64,000 nucleotides of DNA from Collinsella sp. GTDB taxonomy: Bacteria; Actinomycetota; Coriobacteriia; Coriobacteriales; Coriobacteriaceae. Positions within the stretch are counted from its first letter, which is position 1. Every line of letters begins with the position of its first letter. The stretch spans positions 18,954 through 82,953 of the forward strand of contig DXZS01000021.1 in assembly GCA_019419505.1 (NCBI GenBank), read 5' to 3'. Shown piece by piece: positions 48,629 through 57,970 of this stretch. The notes under the pieces were generated by a model. That model was not told where the DNA came from. It saw only the letters and a list, made by a program, of their open reading frames with translations, and searched no databases. Made by a program: the position numbers and the translations under genes.

Positions 48629-50767
48629 ATGCTTTTTTCCCGCCGTTCTGCTACGTCTGCCTGCGCCATTGCGCTTGTCGTAATGGCGGTCACCCCTTAT
48701 CACCGGTTTTCATCTTCAATCGGCCTGGCGTCAGGTGCAATGACCTGGCTCGTTATCCTGGGCGCATGCCTCGCGGCGTTTGGTCACGGTGTTGCGCTCC
48801 GCAAGGGGAGAGAAATAAGGCGGCCGGGGTTCCTTGGCGCCTTCGGTATTTTCCTTGCTGCTATTGCAACGGTTCCCGAATGGGCCGACCTGGCCTTCTA
48901 TGCTCGCGGAGATTCTATTCCATTCGTGTTTGCGCCTATCTGGCTGTTGCGCGGCGTTTCATGCGCCTCGTGCTTTGCTGGGTCGTTGCTCCTCTCATAT
49001 GTAATTTGGGATACGGCGGGCTCTCCTTTGACGCGGGGGGCGACGCGGGCTGACGAAAGAGAAACTCGTCATCCGCAGGACGCGATTTTTACAGAAACAA
49101 TAGCCGTCATGTCTTGTCTGCTGTTCTGCTGTCGAGTTTCATGGAGAGTCATCCCTGAGCCATGGGGAGCACTCTCTGTTTCGGCCGCGTCAATTGGTCT
49201 TGTGCTTTTAATTCCGTTGGTCTATCTCGTATTGGTTGCGGTCCCGCTGTTTTGCTGTTTCAGCGCCTTTGGTCGGGGACAGAGCGACGTGTTTGCCCGT
49301 TCTGCGCTCGTGGCAGTCCCTATTGGCCTTGTTCCGGCTGTTGAGGCGGCATACTTTGCAAGCGATGACGCGATCATTGCATTGCTTGCGATGGGGTCCG
49401 CTATCGCTGCTGCCTTCGTATGCATGTTGCTAAAGAGAAAACGGGACAACAATTCGGATATCGCCTGCGTGTCCGACCCATTCGATGCGGGGGTGTTTTC
49501 CCCTGCCCTGTCGCCTAGAGAAGAGCAGTTTGTTCGACTGCTGCTCAAAGGGAAAACGCCGGCGGAAATTGCCAAGGAGACGGATACGAAGTCATCGACG
49601 GTGCGAACAACGCTTCACCGAGCATACGGGAAGGCGTCGGTTGCGGGCTCACGCGAGCTCGTGGCGTTGTTTGTGGACGAGGGTGATGCTGTAGGGCCCG
49701 AGCTGTCGCGGCGGCATGCTGACGATATGTTGGCATCAGCTCGGACGCGCCGGCTGTTTCGATACCTGCTCACATTATTTTTTATCCTCCTTGCGGCGGG
49801 CCCCTTGGTAATGGCGGATAGTTATTGGGGATCCGGTGTTTCATGGGCTGTTACCTTTTCTCTCTCAAGCTATGCATTGGGTCTCGGACTGCTTCTGTCG
49901 CTGCACTACGCGGGTGAAAAACTGAATCGTGAAGCTGCACTGACTAGAACGGATGGGGCGATTGGGCTCGGAAGCCCGTGCGTGTGGGCGATACTGTCTG
50001 CCGTGGAATGGTCTTTTGTCTATATCGCGGTATGGAGGTGCGTACGCGATCCGTTGATGGCTGTGCCGGTCCTGTTTTGCGGCATGACGTCTATGGCTTC
50101 GCTCGCTGTTGGGCTGTGTTCATTTAAGGCGCGTGGCCGTACTCGGGCTATCGTGCCGTTGGCGTTAATAGGTGTATCCGCTTTAATCTATGCAGCCACT
50201 AGGGGGCGAATCCATGGACTTGCGGTGCTGACGGGGATACTGTTCACATATATAGTGCTGCGTAGCTGTCCGCAGCGCAAAATGCTCGGGGTATGGATGC
50301 TTTGCTTTGGGGCGACGGCTCCTGTTTGGGTTGTCTTGCTCAACATGGCGCAGGATCTGATGGTTTTCGAGCCGTTGTTCCTTACTTCGTTGCTGGGGCA
50401 AAGTTCGGCTGTCAATGTCGTCGTGGCAACGGTGATCGTCTGCTGGTCTGCGCCCATGTTCGTCACGCACATCGCGCTCACCCGCTCGGTTGAGAACGAG
50501 AAGGCCGTCTTGGAGTACCGCGCGAACGGGCTTACCGAAGCAGCTCGCGTGCGCCAGCTTGCCCTGCTTGCGTCGCGCTCCCTTTCTGATGTTCAGTCGC
50601 AAATTTTGCTGATGACGGCAGAAGGCGCAACGACAAAGACCATTGCGGAGGATGTCGGTTACGCTGCATCTACGGTGCAAGCACTGCGGTCTGCATCTTA
50701 CCGCCAGTTGAAGATCAAGAATAAAGCGGAGCTTGTTTCATTGTTATCGCAGGTAGATAACGTGTAA
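48629..50767 (+). CDS. Membrane-bound LuxR-type regulator with two HTH domains
   Basis: 712 residues from MLFSRRSATS (GGAGG 4 nt upstream; an in-frame ATG 21 bp earlier lacks a site). The layout is duplicated: about six membrane segments, a LuxR-type HTH at ~290-345 (LSPREEQFVRLLLKGKTPAEIAKETDTKSSTVRTTLHRAYGKA), then about eight more segments and a second HTH at ~650-710 (LSDVQSQILLMTAEGATTKTIAEDVGYAASTVQALRSASYRQL). Membrane LuxR proteins with one HTH are common in Coriobacteriia; two in one chain is unusual. It probably controls the secreted-protein/ABC genes directly downstream. Confidence 0.85.
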   Translation: MLFSRRSATSACAIALVVMAVTPYHRFSSSIGLASGAMTWLVILGACLAAFGHGVALRKGREIRRPGFLGAFGIFLAAIATVPEWADLAFYARGDSIPFVFAPIWLLRGVSCASCFAGSLLLSYVIWDTAGSPLTRGATRADERETRHPQDAIFTETIAVMSCLLFCCRVSWRVIPEPWGALSVSAASIGLVLLIPLVYLVLVAVPLFCCFSAFGRGQSDVFARSALVAVPIGLVPAVEAAYFASDDAIIALLAMGSAIAAAFVCMLLKRKRDNNSDIACVSDPFDAGVFSPALSPREEQFVRLLLKGKTPAEIAKETDTKSSTVRTTLHRAYGKASVAGSRELVALFVDEGDAVGPELSRRHADDMLASARTRRLFRYLLTLFFILLAAGPLVMADSYWGSGVSWAVTFSLSSYALGLGLLLSLHYAGEKLNREAALTRTDGAIGLGSPCVWAILSAVEWSFVYIAVWRCVRDPLMAVPVLFCGMTSMASLAVGLCSFKARGRTRAIVPLALIGVSALIYAATRGRIHGLAVLTGILFTYIVLRSCPQRKMLGVWMLCFGATAPVWVVLLNMAQDLMVFEPLFLTSLLGQSSAVNVVVATVIVCWSAPMFVTHIALTRSVENEKAVLEYRANGLTEAARVRQLALLASRSLSDVQSQILLMTAEGATTKTIAEDVGYAASTVQALRSASYRQLKIKNKAELVSLLSQVDNV

Positions 50768-50876
50768 ACGCCTGAGCGATCAACTCAATAGCGGGTGTTT
50801 ACAGACATCTTTCTCTATTCATGCAAAGGTTGCCGTGCGTCGACGCATTGTTAACCGCTTTTGATTGGAGAAGGCC

Positions 50877-51389
50877 ATGATTAAGCCAAGGAGCGCTATT
50901 GCTCGAATCGGAGTCGGCTTGGCGATTGTTGCGGGCTTGTCGATGGGTGCACCTGCCGCATCATTTGCTCAAGAGGAGTTTGACACTTCCCAGGTTTCTA
51001 GCATTTCGCAGAGCGCGGATGCCGGAATTGCCACATGCAAGAACAACGAAGATAGAGATTTCGCTTTTCAATGTTCTGGCACGAGCGCAACCGGCTATCG
51101 CCAGAAAGAAGATTCATCTTCAGTCTACATTTGGATCAAAGGCTATTCAGGAAAGCCGTTACGTTTGTACGTGGACGGTGCCTATGACAATAGAGGAACG
51201 GGCAATTTGAATTGCACGCAGGGCGTGTATCGCTCCAACCATGAGCGTGAATGGGAGATATACAATCTCGTCCGTGAGAATAAACGCAGCTATGCTCGTC
51301 TGACTGCATGGGCCGAGTCCGGATACGGCACGGTCTATGGAAAGTGGAGCCCCGATTGCTTCGGCCATTTTAACAAACTTCCCTCCTAG
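50877..51389 (+). CDS. Secreted small protein of unknown family
   Basis: 170 residues from MIKPRSAIARIG (GGAGAAGG upstream). Clear signal peptide (IGVGLAIVAGLSMGAPAASFAQ), mature protein of about 140 residues with four cysteines (TCKNN, FQCSG, NCTQG, DCFGH) and a C-terminal YGTVYGKWSPDCFG. The terminal GxWSPD pattern reminds me of small exported proteins of the DUF2712/lactococcin-972-like kind, but this is recollection, not a match. It lies 109 bp after the LuxR-type gene and 79 bp before an ABC permease, as a toxin or bacteriocin-like peptide with its transporter would. Confidence 0.7.
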   Translation: MIKPRSAIARIGVGLAIVAGLSMGAPAASFAQEEFDTSQVSSISQSADAGIATCKNNEDRDFAFQCSGTSATGYRQKEDSSSVYIWIKGYSGKPLRLYVDGAYDNRGTGNLNCTQGVYRSNHEREWEIYNLVRENKRSYARLTAWAESGYGTVYGKWSPDCFGHFNKLPS

Positions 51390-51416
51390 CCAATCCGCAG
51401 CTTCTTGTTGTGATTA

Positions 51417-51450
51417 GGGCCGGGCCGAGTGTTGCTACTCGGCCCGGCCG
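51417..51450 (+). terminator. Strong hairpin between secreted-protein and permease genes
   Basis: GGCCGGGCCGAGT and ACTCGGCCCGGCC around GTTGCT, with no T-tract. It may stabilise the 3' end of the secreted-protein mRNA and reduce expression of the transporter. Confidence 0.65.
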
Positions 51451-51468
51451 AAGGGAGGGTGATGTCGC

Positions 51469-52350
51469 TTGAATAGAAATCTAATGCGGCACGAGTTGTC
51501 CAAGATATTTGGCAATCCTATATTTGCGTTGACCCTTATGGTTGCAACTGCAATTTCGATGGCGGCTGCCATTGAGGCATGGTGGACGCTCGAGACTGAG
51601 CGCAAGCAGCTGTTATCGCTTGGCTATGGCGTTGGTTTGCAAGCCCAGGCATACCTCGGCCAAACGCGTGAAAGTAGCTTTGGTAACTGGATCGTTGTGA
51701 GTGCAAATGCACCGCTATCGGCATCAGTGTTTTTCTATGCGCTGCCGTTGCTTGCCATGCTGGCCGGGTCGTGGTCATGCCTGTCCGAGCGTTTGAGCGG
51801 TTACGAGGCGCAGATCTGCACACGTGTTTCTAGAAATGCATACGTGAACGTGAAGATGCTGTCTGCTTTCCTCTCTGCGTTTGCGGTCACGGCTATTCCG
51901 CTACTCGTGAACTTCCTGATTGTCTCAATGCTGTTTTCCGCGTATCTCCCCCGGGTCGACGAATCGACTTACGTCGGGCTCTATCTGCATAGCTATTTTT
52001 CTGGCCTGTTTTATTCCCGGCCTCTGTTGTACGTGCTGGTTTATACACTGTTCGATGCGGTGACGCTGGGGGCTCTATCCATGGCCGTGACCGGTCTGTC
52101 GGTTGTGTTTCGCAGCAGAATCAAGGCGATGGTCGTTCCATATCTGATTATGGTTGCATGGCACTTTGTTAACGACTGGATTTTTAGCGTCCTTTCATGC
52201 GTCGGCTTTAACTGCAACATTCTTAACAGCATCAGGTCGGAATCACTAAATAACTGGCCCGACATTCGAGCAGGGTTTGCAGAAATCATTTTGCTGTTCG
52301 TCTTTTCTTTGATTTTCGCGAGATTCTTAAAAAGACGCGAGGTGGTCTGA
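51469..52350 (+). CDS. ABC transporter membrane subunit (1)
   Basis: 293 residues from a TTG preceded by AAGGGAGGGTG; the next in-frame ATG (51484) has no site. Six predicted membrane helices in ABC-2-type arrangement, including FALTLMVATAISMAAAIEAWW, FFYALPLLAMLAGSWS and a C-terminal IILLFVFSLIFARFLKRREVV. It overlaps permease 2 (TGATG). Together with permease 2 and the ATPase it forms a heteromeric exporter or immunity transporter. Confidence 0.8.
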   Translation: MNRNLMRHELSKIFGNPIFALTLMVATAISMAAAIEAWWTLETERKQLLSLGYGVGLQAQAYLGQTRESSFGNWIVVSANAPLSASVFFYALPLLAMLAGSWSCLSERLSGYEAQICTRVSRNAYVNVKMLSAFLSAFAVTAIPLLVNFLIVSMLFSAYLPRVDESTYVGLYLHSYFSGLFYSRPLLYVLVYTLFDAVTLGALSMAVTGLSVVFRSRIKAMVVPYLIMVAWHFVNDWIFSVLSCVGFNCNILNSIRSESLNNWPDIRAGFAEIILLFVFSLIFARFLKRREVV

Positions 52351-53186
52351 TGCTGTTTAGGCTGGTCGCCGCGGACCTGAGGACCGTTTTGAAGAAGAAC
52401 ATCCTTACTTTTATTGCGATTGCGGCAGTGACCGTTGCGAACTTGGTGTACGCCTACGGCTTGTCTTCTGTGTATGGGGTCAGGACGGATACCTTGGGGT
52501 TTGCTGATAATCTCGCGCTCGTGTTTGCCGGATCCGCTCCGTTTGAGCCTAGGCCCGGGCTCATGTTTGTGCCTCCGTTAGGATGGCTGTTTGTCATTCT
52601 GCTTATTCTCTATACAACACTCGATTATCCGACCGAATCGTTGCACGGGTTTGGTTTGCAAGCGCTTGTTCGATGCCGGTCAAGAACCCTTTGGTGGGTC
52701 TCGCGTTTTATCTTGGTGGCGGCGGTAACGGCATTTTCGCTGCTCGTGGTGGTTTGCTCTGTTGTGATTTGGAGCTTGATGGTGAGCGCCTCGTTCAGCG
52801 CGGTCATTCATGGTGAGTCGCTTCAGCTGGCTAATTTGGCGCCGTGGTTTCTCAAAGCTGGCGAGGCGGATGCGCTGCCGTTTTTCACAGGTCTCTTTTT
52901 TGCTTTCGAGGCGCTTGCGTTTGCGCAGGCAGTGATTGGCTTTGTACTTGGGCCGTCGGTCTCGTTTGTGGTTTTAATGAGCTACCTGATCTGCTCGGCA
53001 TATGCACGGCATTGGGCGCTATTGGGTAACGCCTTGATGCTGTTGCGCTGGGGCGGAATTGTCAAAGATGGAATCGCAGCGGGCTCGAGTGGCTTGTTTT
53101 CAATTGTGATTATGTCGTTATGCCTATCGTTGGGTGGACTGTGGTTTCGAAGGGCCGACCTTATAGAAAAGGGGGACAAGATATGA
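52350..53186 (+). CDS. ABC transporter membrane subunit (2)
   Basis: 278 residues, translationally coupled to both neighbours. About six helices (NILTFIAIAAVTVANLVYAYG, LGWLFVILLILYTTLDYPTE, FILVAAVTAFSLLVVVCSVVIWSLMV). The YPTESLHGFGLQALVRCRSRTLWWVSRF segment between helices matches the coupling-loop position of ABC-2 permeases. Substrate unknown. Confidence 0.8.
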   Translation: MLFRLVAADLRTVLKKNILTFIAIAAVTVANLVYAYGLSSVYGVRTDTLGFADNLALVFAGSAPFEPRPGLMFVPPLGWLFVILLILYTTLDYPTESLHGFGLQALVRCRSRTLWWVSRFILVAAVTAFSLLVVVCSVVIWSLMVSASFSAVIHGESLQLANLAPWFLKAGEADALPFFTGLFFAFEALAFAQAVIGFVLGPSVSFVVLMSYLICSAYARHWALLGNALMLLRWGGIVKDGIAAGSSGLFSIVIMSLCLSLGGLWFRRADLIEKGDKI

Positions 53187-53827
53187 GCGTGATCGTTAGG
53201 GACGTATCGAAGCGCATAGGCAAAAACGATGTTCTGCGCAACGTGTCCATCGAGGTTGACCCTGGGACTGTGGTCGGTCTTCAGGGGATAAACGGTTCGG
53301 GTAAGACCATGCTTATGCGAGCGGTCTGCGGATTGATCAAGCCTACCGAAGGCGAAATCTCTATCGATGGCCAAAGGCTTGGGGCGGACATCTCTTTCCC
53401 GCCGAGTCTGGGGATGTTGATCGAGGCGCCTTCCTTTTTGGGCTATCTGTCTGGTTACGACAATCTGGAGCTCATCGCTCAGATCAAGGGCGTTGCAACC
53501 CGCGAGGACATTCGCTCTGCCCTGCGGCTCGTGGGGCTCGATGCAGACGAAAAAAAGAAGTTCCGAGCATACTCGCTTGGGATGAAGCAGCGTCTGGGGA
53601 TAGCTGCGGCAATTATGGAAAAGCCGAAGCTGCTTGTTCTCGATGAGCCAACAAATGCCCTCGACGAAGCGGGCGTGGAAATGCTCAAGCGCGTTGTGGC
53701 GATGGCGGCATCAACGGGTCGCGAGGTTATTCTGTCCAGCCATGACGGAGAGGTGCTCGAGGAGCTGGCCGATCGGGTTTACTGCATGCGCGACGGTGCC
53801 GTTGTGAAAGTTCGGGAAAGGTCGTGA
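53183..53827 (+). CDS. ABC transporter ATP-binding subunit
   Basis: 214 residues, GGGGGA upstream, overlapping permease 2 by 4 bp. Walker A GINGSGKT, signature YSLGMKQRLGIA, Walker B LLVLDEPTNALD, switch His in ILSSHDGEV. Short, without the C-terminal extension of BcrA-type immunity ATPases. It powers the two permeases just upstream. Confidence 0.93.
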   Translation: MSVIVRDVSKRIGKNDVLRNVSIEVDPGTVVGLQGINGSGKTMLMRAVCGLIKPTEGEISIDGQRLGADISFPPSLGMLIEAPSFLGYLSGYDNLELIAQIKGVATREDIRSALRLVGLDADEKKKFRAYSLGMKQRLGIAAAIMEKPKLLVLDEPTNALDEAGVEMLKRVVAMAASTGREVILSSHDGEVLEELADRVYCMRDGAVVKVRERS

Positions 53828-53832
53828 GCGCG

Positions 53833-54492
53833 ATGAAGAAGACCCTGTGGACAAGAAGGTCGGCGCTTGCGCTTTTCGGCTGTGCTGTTACTGGCCTTGC
53901 GGGCATGAGGGCGAGCGTCGTTAACGGGAACCGGACGGTCATTCCTGAGAAATATTATGCGGAGGGCGAATGGCTCTCGATGGATGGGGCGTTTCTGGGG
54001 TCGAAGGATGTGGCGACTGACGGGTATTCGTTTTGCATAGACGGGGCAGAGCTGCTCACGCCGCGCGAGTATCTCAAGCGTGCGCATGATGATTATTCAA
54101 AATATGGCATCGTGGATACGAAAACGAAATTGAAGGACGCCGACATCACGTGTGTTATCGCCGTAAAGATGCGTGTCAGGAATAAGGACAATGTCGAAGG
54201 CGGAATCAAAACGTATGTTTGGCATTTGGTGCCGGAGTCTGCGCCAAACTATGACTTTGTGGTCAATACCGATCTGATAACGCAGGCAATGCCGGCTCTG
54301 GGCGGTTCTGCTGCGTTTGCTGTACAGGTTGGGGCGGAGAACGAGTTGCTTGTCCCATTCATGATGCAAAACACCAACGACTATTTCGAAGGTTACGAGA
54401 CCGTCCGTTTTGAGAAGGCTTTTCCTGGGACTTATACGATGAAGATGACCGATCTGCCAGAGAGAAGGCTCTTAAGGTTTGAAGTGAAGTAG
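53833..54492 (+). CDS. Lipoprotein-like exported protein of unknown function
   Basis: 219 residues from MKKTLWTRRSALALFGCAVTG (AAAGG 11 nt upstream; a GTG at 53824 overlapping the ATPase stop is an alternative). The N terminus has two Arg before a hydrophobic stretch and LFGC, which may be a lipobox. The soluble domain contains YYAEGEWLSMDGAFLGSKDVATDGYSFCIDG and repeated beta-strand patterns. No family was assigned. As the last gene of the ABC operon it may be a substrate-binding or immunity lipoprotein. Confidence 0.7.
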   Translation: MKKTLWTRRSALALFGCAVTGLAGMRASVVNGNRTVIPEKYYAEGEWLSMDGAFLGSKDVATDGYSFCIDGAELLTPREYLKRAHDDYSKYGIVDTKTKLKDADITCVIAVKMRVRNKDNVEGGIKTYVWHLVPESAPNYDFVVNTDLITQAMPALGGSAAFAVQVGAENELLVPFMMQNTNDYFEGYETVRFEKAFPGTYTMKMTDLPERRLLRFEVK

Positions 54493-54527
54493 CTCGAGAG
54501 TTAGGCAAAATGGGTCCATCGGCGGTA

Positions 54528-54571
54528 CCCGCGCCCGATTTCAGGCGCTCCGACTCGGAATCGGGCGCGGG
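54528..54571. terminator. Palindrome between convergent genes
   Basis: Perfect 13-bp arms CCCGCGCCCGATT and AATCGGGCGCGGG, loop 18 nt, no T-tract. It lies between the convergent lipoprotein and YcxB-like genes. Confidence 0.65.
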
Positions 54572-54597
54572 ACGAGGCACCTTCGGTGTCGGCCGGA

Positions 54598-55317
54598 TTA
54601 CCGCTTCTTCTTCTTGTTCTTCTTCTGCTTGCGCTGCTTGCCCTTGTTGCCCTGGGGCTTGTCGGCCTGTTTTGCTTCGGCAGCGGCCTTTTCTGCCTTC
54701 ATCTTCTTGCGTTTGGTCTCGATGCGGAGTTTTTTGTTGATGCGCGCCTTAAGGAAGGCGCCAAACTGCTCGGCATCGCCGCGAACAAAGGTGTCCTTAG
54801 GGATCGCCACGCCCTGGTCGGCGAACATGGCAACAAAGATGCGCTCGCCGTCGAGCACGTGGTCGAGCTTTTCAAACGGGAAGAACTGCGACTTGCCGCT
54901 CTTGCCCCAGACCATCAGACCGTCCTCGTTGGCGGCGACGCGGCGGTAGCGGCCACCCATGGACTCGTCGGCCTCAACGGCATCGATAAAGTCGCGGGCG
55001 AGGGTGTGGTGCAGGTTTTTGCTCCACCAGGCCAAAAAGGCGCCGAATACGATCAGGACGACGCCAAACTTGATCCAGTTACCGCCGGCCAACAGCATGC
55101 CAATACCGAGCAGCGCGGCAATTGCCGCGGCGACATACAGCGAGCCGCGACGCCTGGGCGAGGCGACCAGGCGGGCGAAGTCGGTGACCAGATCGTTTTC
55201 GTACTGATACTCGTTGAGGTACAGGATGCCGTCATCGGCTGCTGCCTGCGCCTCGAGCGCGATCTCGACCTGGTCGGCTGCTTCGGAGGGAACGAGGTTG
55301 CTCTCTGCGTCTGCCAT
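54598..55317 (-). CDS. YcxB-like membrane protein
   Basis: 239 residues. Two adjacent helices (LYVAAAIAALLGIGMLLAGG, FGVVLIVFGAFLAWW, about 60-100), then a soluble domain with GRYRRVAANEDGLMVWGKSGKSQFFPFEKLDHVLDGERIFVAMF, the YcxB-type pattern, and a very basic Lys-rich tail (KQRKQKKNKKKKR) that could bind RNA or membrane phosphate. Divergent from dnaX. No pathway is known. Confidence 0.75.
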   Translation of the reverse strand: MADAESNLVPSEAADQVEIALEAQAAADDGILYLNEYQYENDLVTDFARLVASPRRRGSLYVAAAIAALLGIGMLLAGGNWIKFGVVLIVFGAFLAWWSKNLHHTLARDFIDAVEADESMGGRYRRVAANEDGLMVWGKSGKSQFFPFEKLDHVLDGERIFVAMFADQGVAIPKDTFVRGDAEQFGAFLKARINKKLRIETKRKKMKAEKAAAEAKQADKPQGNKGKQRKQKKNKKKKR

Positions 55318-55432
55318 GCTCTTTGGACTCCTATCGCGGCGGGCTCGCCGTACGGGTTATTATGGATGCAGTATGCCGTGCGACCGCATGGCCGCCGCGG
55401 CAACAGGACTCAGTATACCCGGGGGAGCACCC

Positions 55433-57916
55433 ATGGAATCGTTGTACCGAAAGTATCGCCCGCTCACCTTTGACTCCGTGGTGGGCCAGCAGCATATCGT
55501 CTCGACGCTCGAGCACGCCATCACCGAGGGGCGCCTGTCCCACGCCTACCTGTTCTGCGGACCGCGCGGCACGGGCAAGACCACCATGGCGCGCATTCTG
55601 GCCAAGGCGCTACTGTGCCGCAATGCCGAGGCGGCACGCGCCGAGGGTGCAAGCGGCTGCATGCCCGACGGTACTTGCGAGGAGTGCGAGCTCATTGCCG
55701 AGGGTAACCACCCCGATGTCTACGAGCTCGATGCCGCCTCCCGCACGGGCGTGGACAATGTGCGCGAGGAAATCATCAACTCCGTCAACTTTGCCCCGGT
55801 ACGCGGCAAGTACAAGATCTATATCATCGACGAGGTCCACATGCTCACGACGGCGGCGTTCAACGCGCTGCTCAAGACGCTCGAGGAGCCGCCGGCGCAC
55901 GTGATCTTTGTGCTGTGCACCACCGACCCGCAAAAGATTCTGGAGACCATCCTCTCGCGCTGCCAGCGCTTCGATTTCCACCGCATCGGCAACGAGGATA
56001 TCGAGCGTCGCCTGGCATACGTGTGCGAGCAGGAGGGCTTCGATTACGACGACGAGGCGCTCGCCATCGTGGCGCGCCATGCCAAGGGCGGCATGCGCGA
56101 CGCGCTCTCCACGCTGGAGCAGCTGAGCGTCTTTGGCAACGGTTCTGTGCATGCGGACGATGCCCGCTCGCTTTTAGGCGAGGTTTCGGACCAGATTCTG
56201 GGCGAGTTTTCCCGTGCCATTGCCGATCGCGATGTTGCCGAGCTCTATGGACTGATCCGTGCGCAGGTCGAGGAAGGAAACGACCTGCTGGAGCTGACGC
56301 GCGACCTGGTAGCGCATGTGCGTGACGTGTACGTTGCCTGCGTTGCCGGTGCCCGTGCCGAGCTGTTTGAGGGCGGCTCCGAGCAGGCCGAGGCGCTTGC
56401 TGCCGAGGCCGCTGCCTTTGGCGAGCATCCTGCCGACCGCCTGGCCCGCGTGCTGACGGTGCTCGACGATGCCGCACTGGAGATGAGGGGCGCGAGCGAC
56501 GTGCGCCTGGTGCTCGAGATTGCCTGTACGCGTCTGGCACGTCCCGAGGCTGATTTAACGATTGAGGCATTGGCCGAGCGCGTGGCTCGCTTGGAGGCCA
56601 TGGTTGCCAACGGCGCCGTGCCGGCGAGCGTGGCTGCTGCTCAGGCCGCCGCGCCTGCAGCATCCGTACCCGCTGCTGCCCAACAGCCGACGCTCATTTC
56701 GGGCGCTCGTGCTGCCGCTCCGGCGGCATCCGCTGCCCCCGCTGCTACGTCCGCGCGCCAGGGCGGTATGCCTTGGGACCGTGGTGCTGCTGTTCCGGCT
56801 GCCCAGCCTGCGTCCCGTTCTGCGTCCGTGTCAGCTTCCAAGCCTGCAGCGCCTGCACCTCAGCCTGCGCCAACTCCGACGCCTCAGCCCGTTGCGGCCC
56901 CCGCGCCTGCCACCGCTCCGGCACCTAAGCCCCAGTCCAACAATGCCGCCCAGGTTGCCGCCGCCGGTACTGCCGAGACGCCCGCGGTCGATGATGCCGG
57001 AGAGCTGCAGCGCAAATGGGCCGAGGTTGTCGAGCGTGTCAAGGCGCGTCAGGCTTCCTACGCAGGGCTTTTGCTCAACGCTCGCGCCACGGCCGACGAC
57101 GGCTCCAAGCTCACGGTCTCGTTCCCCGCGGGCTCGACCTTTGCCATCAAGATGCTCGGACGCGCCGACACGCAGTCGGTGGTCCTGCCGACAGTCAGTG
57201 CGGTCTTCGGTCGTCGTACCGTCGACTATGTCCTGGATGGGGGTGGCACGCCGGCTCCTCAACATGAGGAGCATTCTCCATCTGCACGGGCTGCGGTATC
57301 TGCGGACCCGCAACCCGTGTCCTCGGCGGCCCCTGTATCCTCGAGCGCCAGCGCTCCACAGCAGCAAGCGACGCCGGTGATGGCACCGACCCCGTCGGCG
57401 CCTGAACCCGTTGCGCCCAAACCGGCTGCTCCGGTCCCCGGGCCTAAGCCCGCCGCCGCGCCTGCGCCCAAGTCATCCGACCTGGCTAAGGCCCCCTGGC
57501 TGCGCTCCGACAACCCCGCCGGCGCTCCTGCCACGGGCAAGCTCCCGACCGAGCCCGCACCCCGAGCGCCCGAGCGCGCGTCCGCTCCCAAGGCTCAGCC
57601 CGCCGCGCCGTCTGCGCCGTGGGAATCCGAGCAGGTTCCCTACGACGATGTCATGGTCGGCGGTTTTGCTGCCGATGCCGGCGGGGACGATCTGCCCCCG
57701 TTCGACGTGCCGGGTGCGGCGTCCGCGCCCAAGCCCGCTGCAACTGCCCCCAAAGAGGAGGACGCTCCTGCGGCTCCCTGGGAGTCCAACCCCGGCGCGG
57801 GCAGCCCCTTCGACCATCAAGGCGCAGCCCCAAGCATCCCGCAGACCGAGGACGAAGCCAAAGCCCTCATCCGTAGCGTCTTCGGTCAGGCCACCATCTT
57901 CAAGCCGGTGGAGTAG
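55433..57916 (+). CDS. dnaX: DNA polymerase III gamma/tau subunit
   Basis: 827 residues from MESLYRKYRPLTFDSVVGQQ, preceded by GGGGGAGC. Clamp-loader AAA+ domain with FCGPRGTGKTTMAR, a zinc knuckle drawn from CRNAE, CMPDGTCEECE, IYIIDEVHML, and SRC (sensor) LSRCQRFDF. A ~250-residue Ala/Pro-rich interdomain region and C-terminal tail make it long for the family. It organises the replisome and loads the beta clamp. No programmed-frameshift slippery run such as A6G was noticed, so a shorter gamma form is not predicted. Confidence 0.95.
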   Translation: MESLYRKYRPLTFDSVVGQQHIVSTLEHAITEGRLSHAYLFCGPRGTGKTTMARILAKALLCRNAEAARAEGASGCMPDGTCEECELIAEGNHPDVYELDAASRTGVDNVREEIINSVNFAPVRGKYKIYIIDEVHMLTTAAFNALLKTLEEPPAHVIFVLCTTDPQKILETILSRCQRFDFHRIGNEDIERRLAYVCEQEGFDYDDEALAIVARHAKGGMRDALSTLEQLSVFGNGSVHADDARSLLGEVSDQILGEFSRAIADRDVAELYGLIRAQVEEGNDLLELTRDLVAHVRDVYVACVAGARAELFEGGSEQAEALAAEAAAFGEHPADRLARVLTVLDDAALEMRGASDVRLVLEIACTRLARPEADLTIEALAERVARLEAMVANGAVPASVAAAQAAAPAASVPAAAQQPTLISGARAAAPAASAAPAATSARQGGMPWDRGAAVPAAQPASRSASVSASKPAAPAPQPAPTPTPQPVAAPAPATAPAPKPQSNNAAQVAAAGTAETPAVDDAGELQRKWAEVVERVKARQASYAGLLLNARATADDGSKLTVSFPAGSTFAIKMLGRADTQSVVLPTVSAVFGRRTVDYVLDGGGTPAPQHEEHSPSARAAVSADPQPVSSAAPVSSSASAPQQQATPVMAPTPSAPEPVAPKPAAPVPGPKPAAAPAPKSSDLAKAPWLRSDNPAGAPATGKLPTEPAPRAPERASAPKAQPAAPSAPWESEQVPYDDVMVGGFAADAGGDDLPPFDVPGAASAPKPAATAPKEEDAPAAPWESNPGAGSPFDHQGAAPSIPQTEDEAKALIRSVFGQATIFKPVE

Positions 57917-57970
57917 CTGTACGGGCGGGTATACTGCTCAGGAAGAGACTTCTTTGAACGGAGCGAGCTT

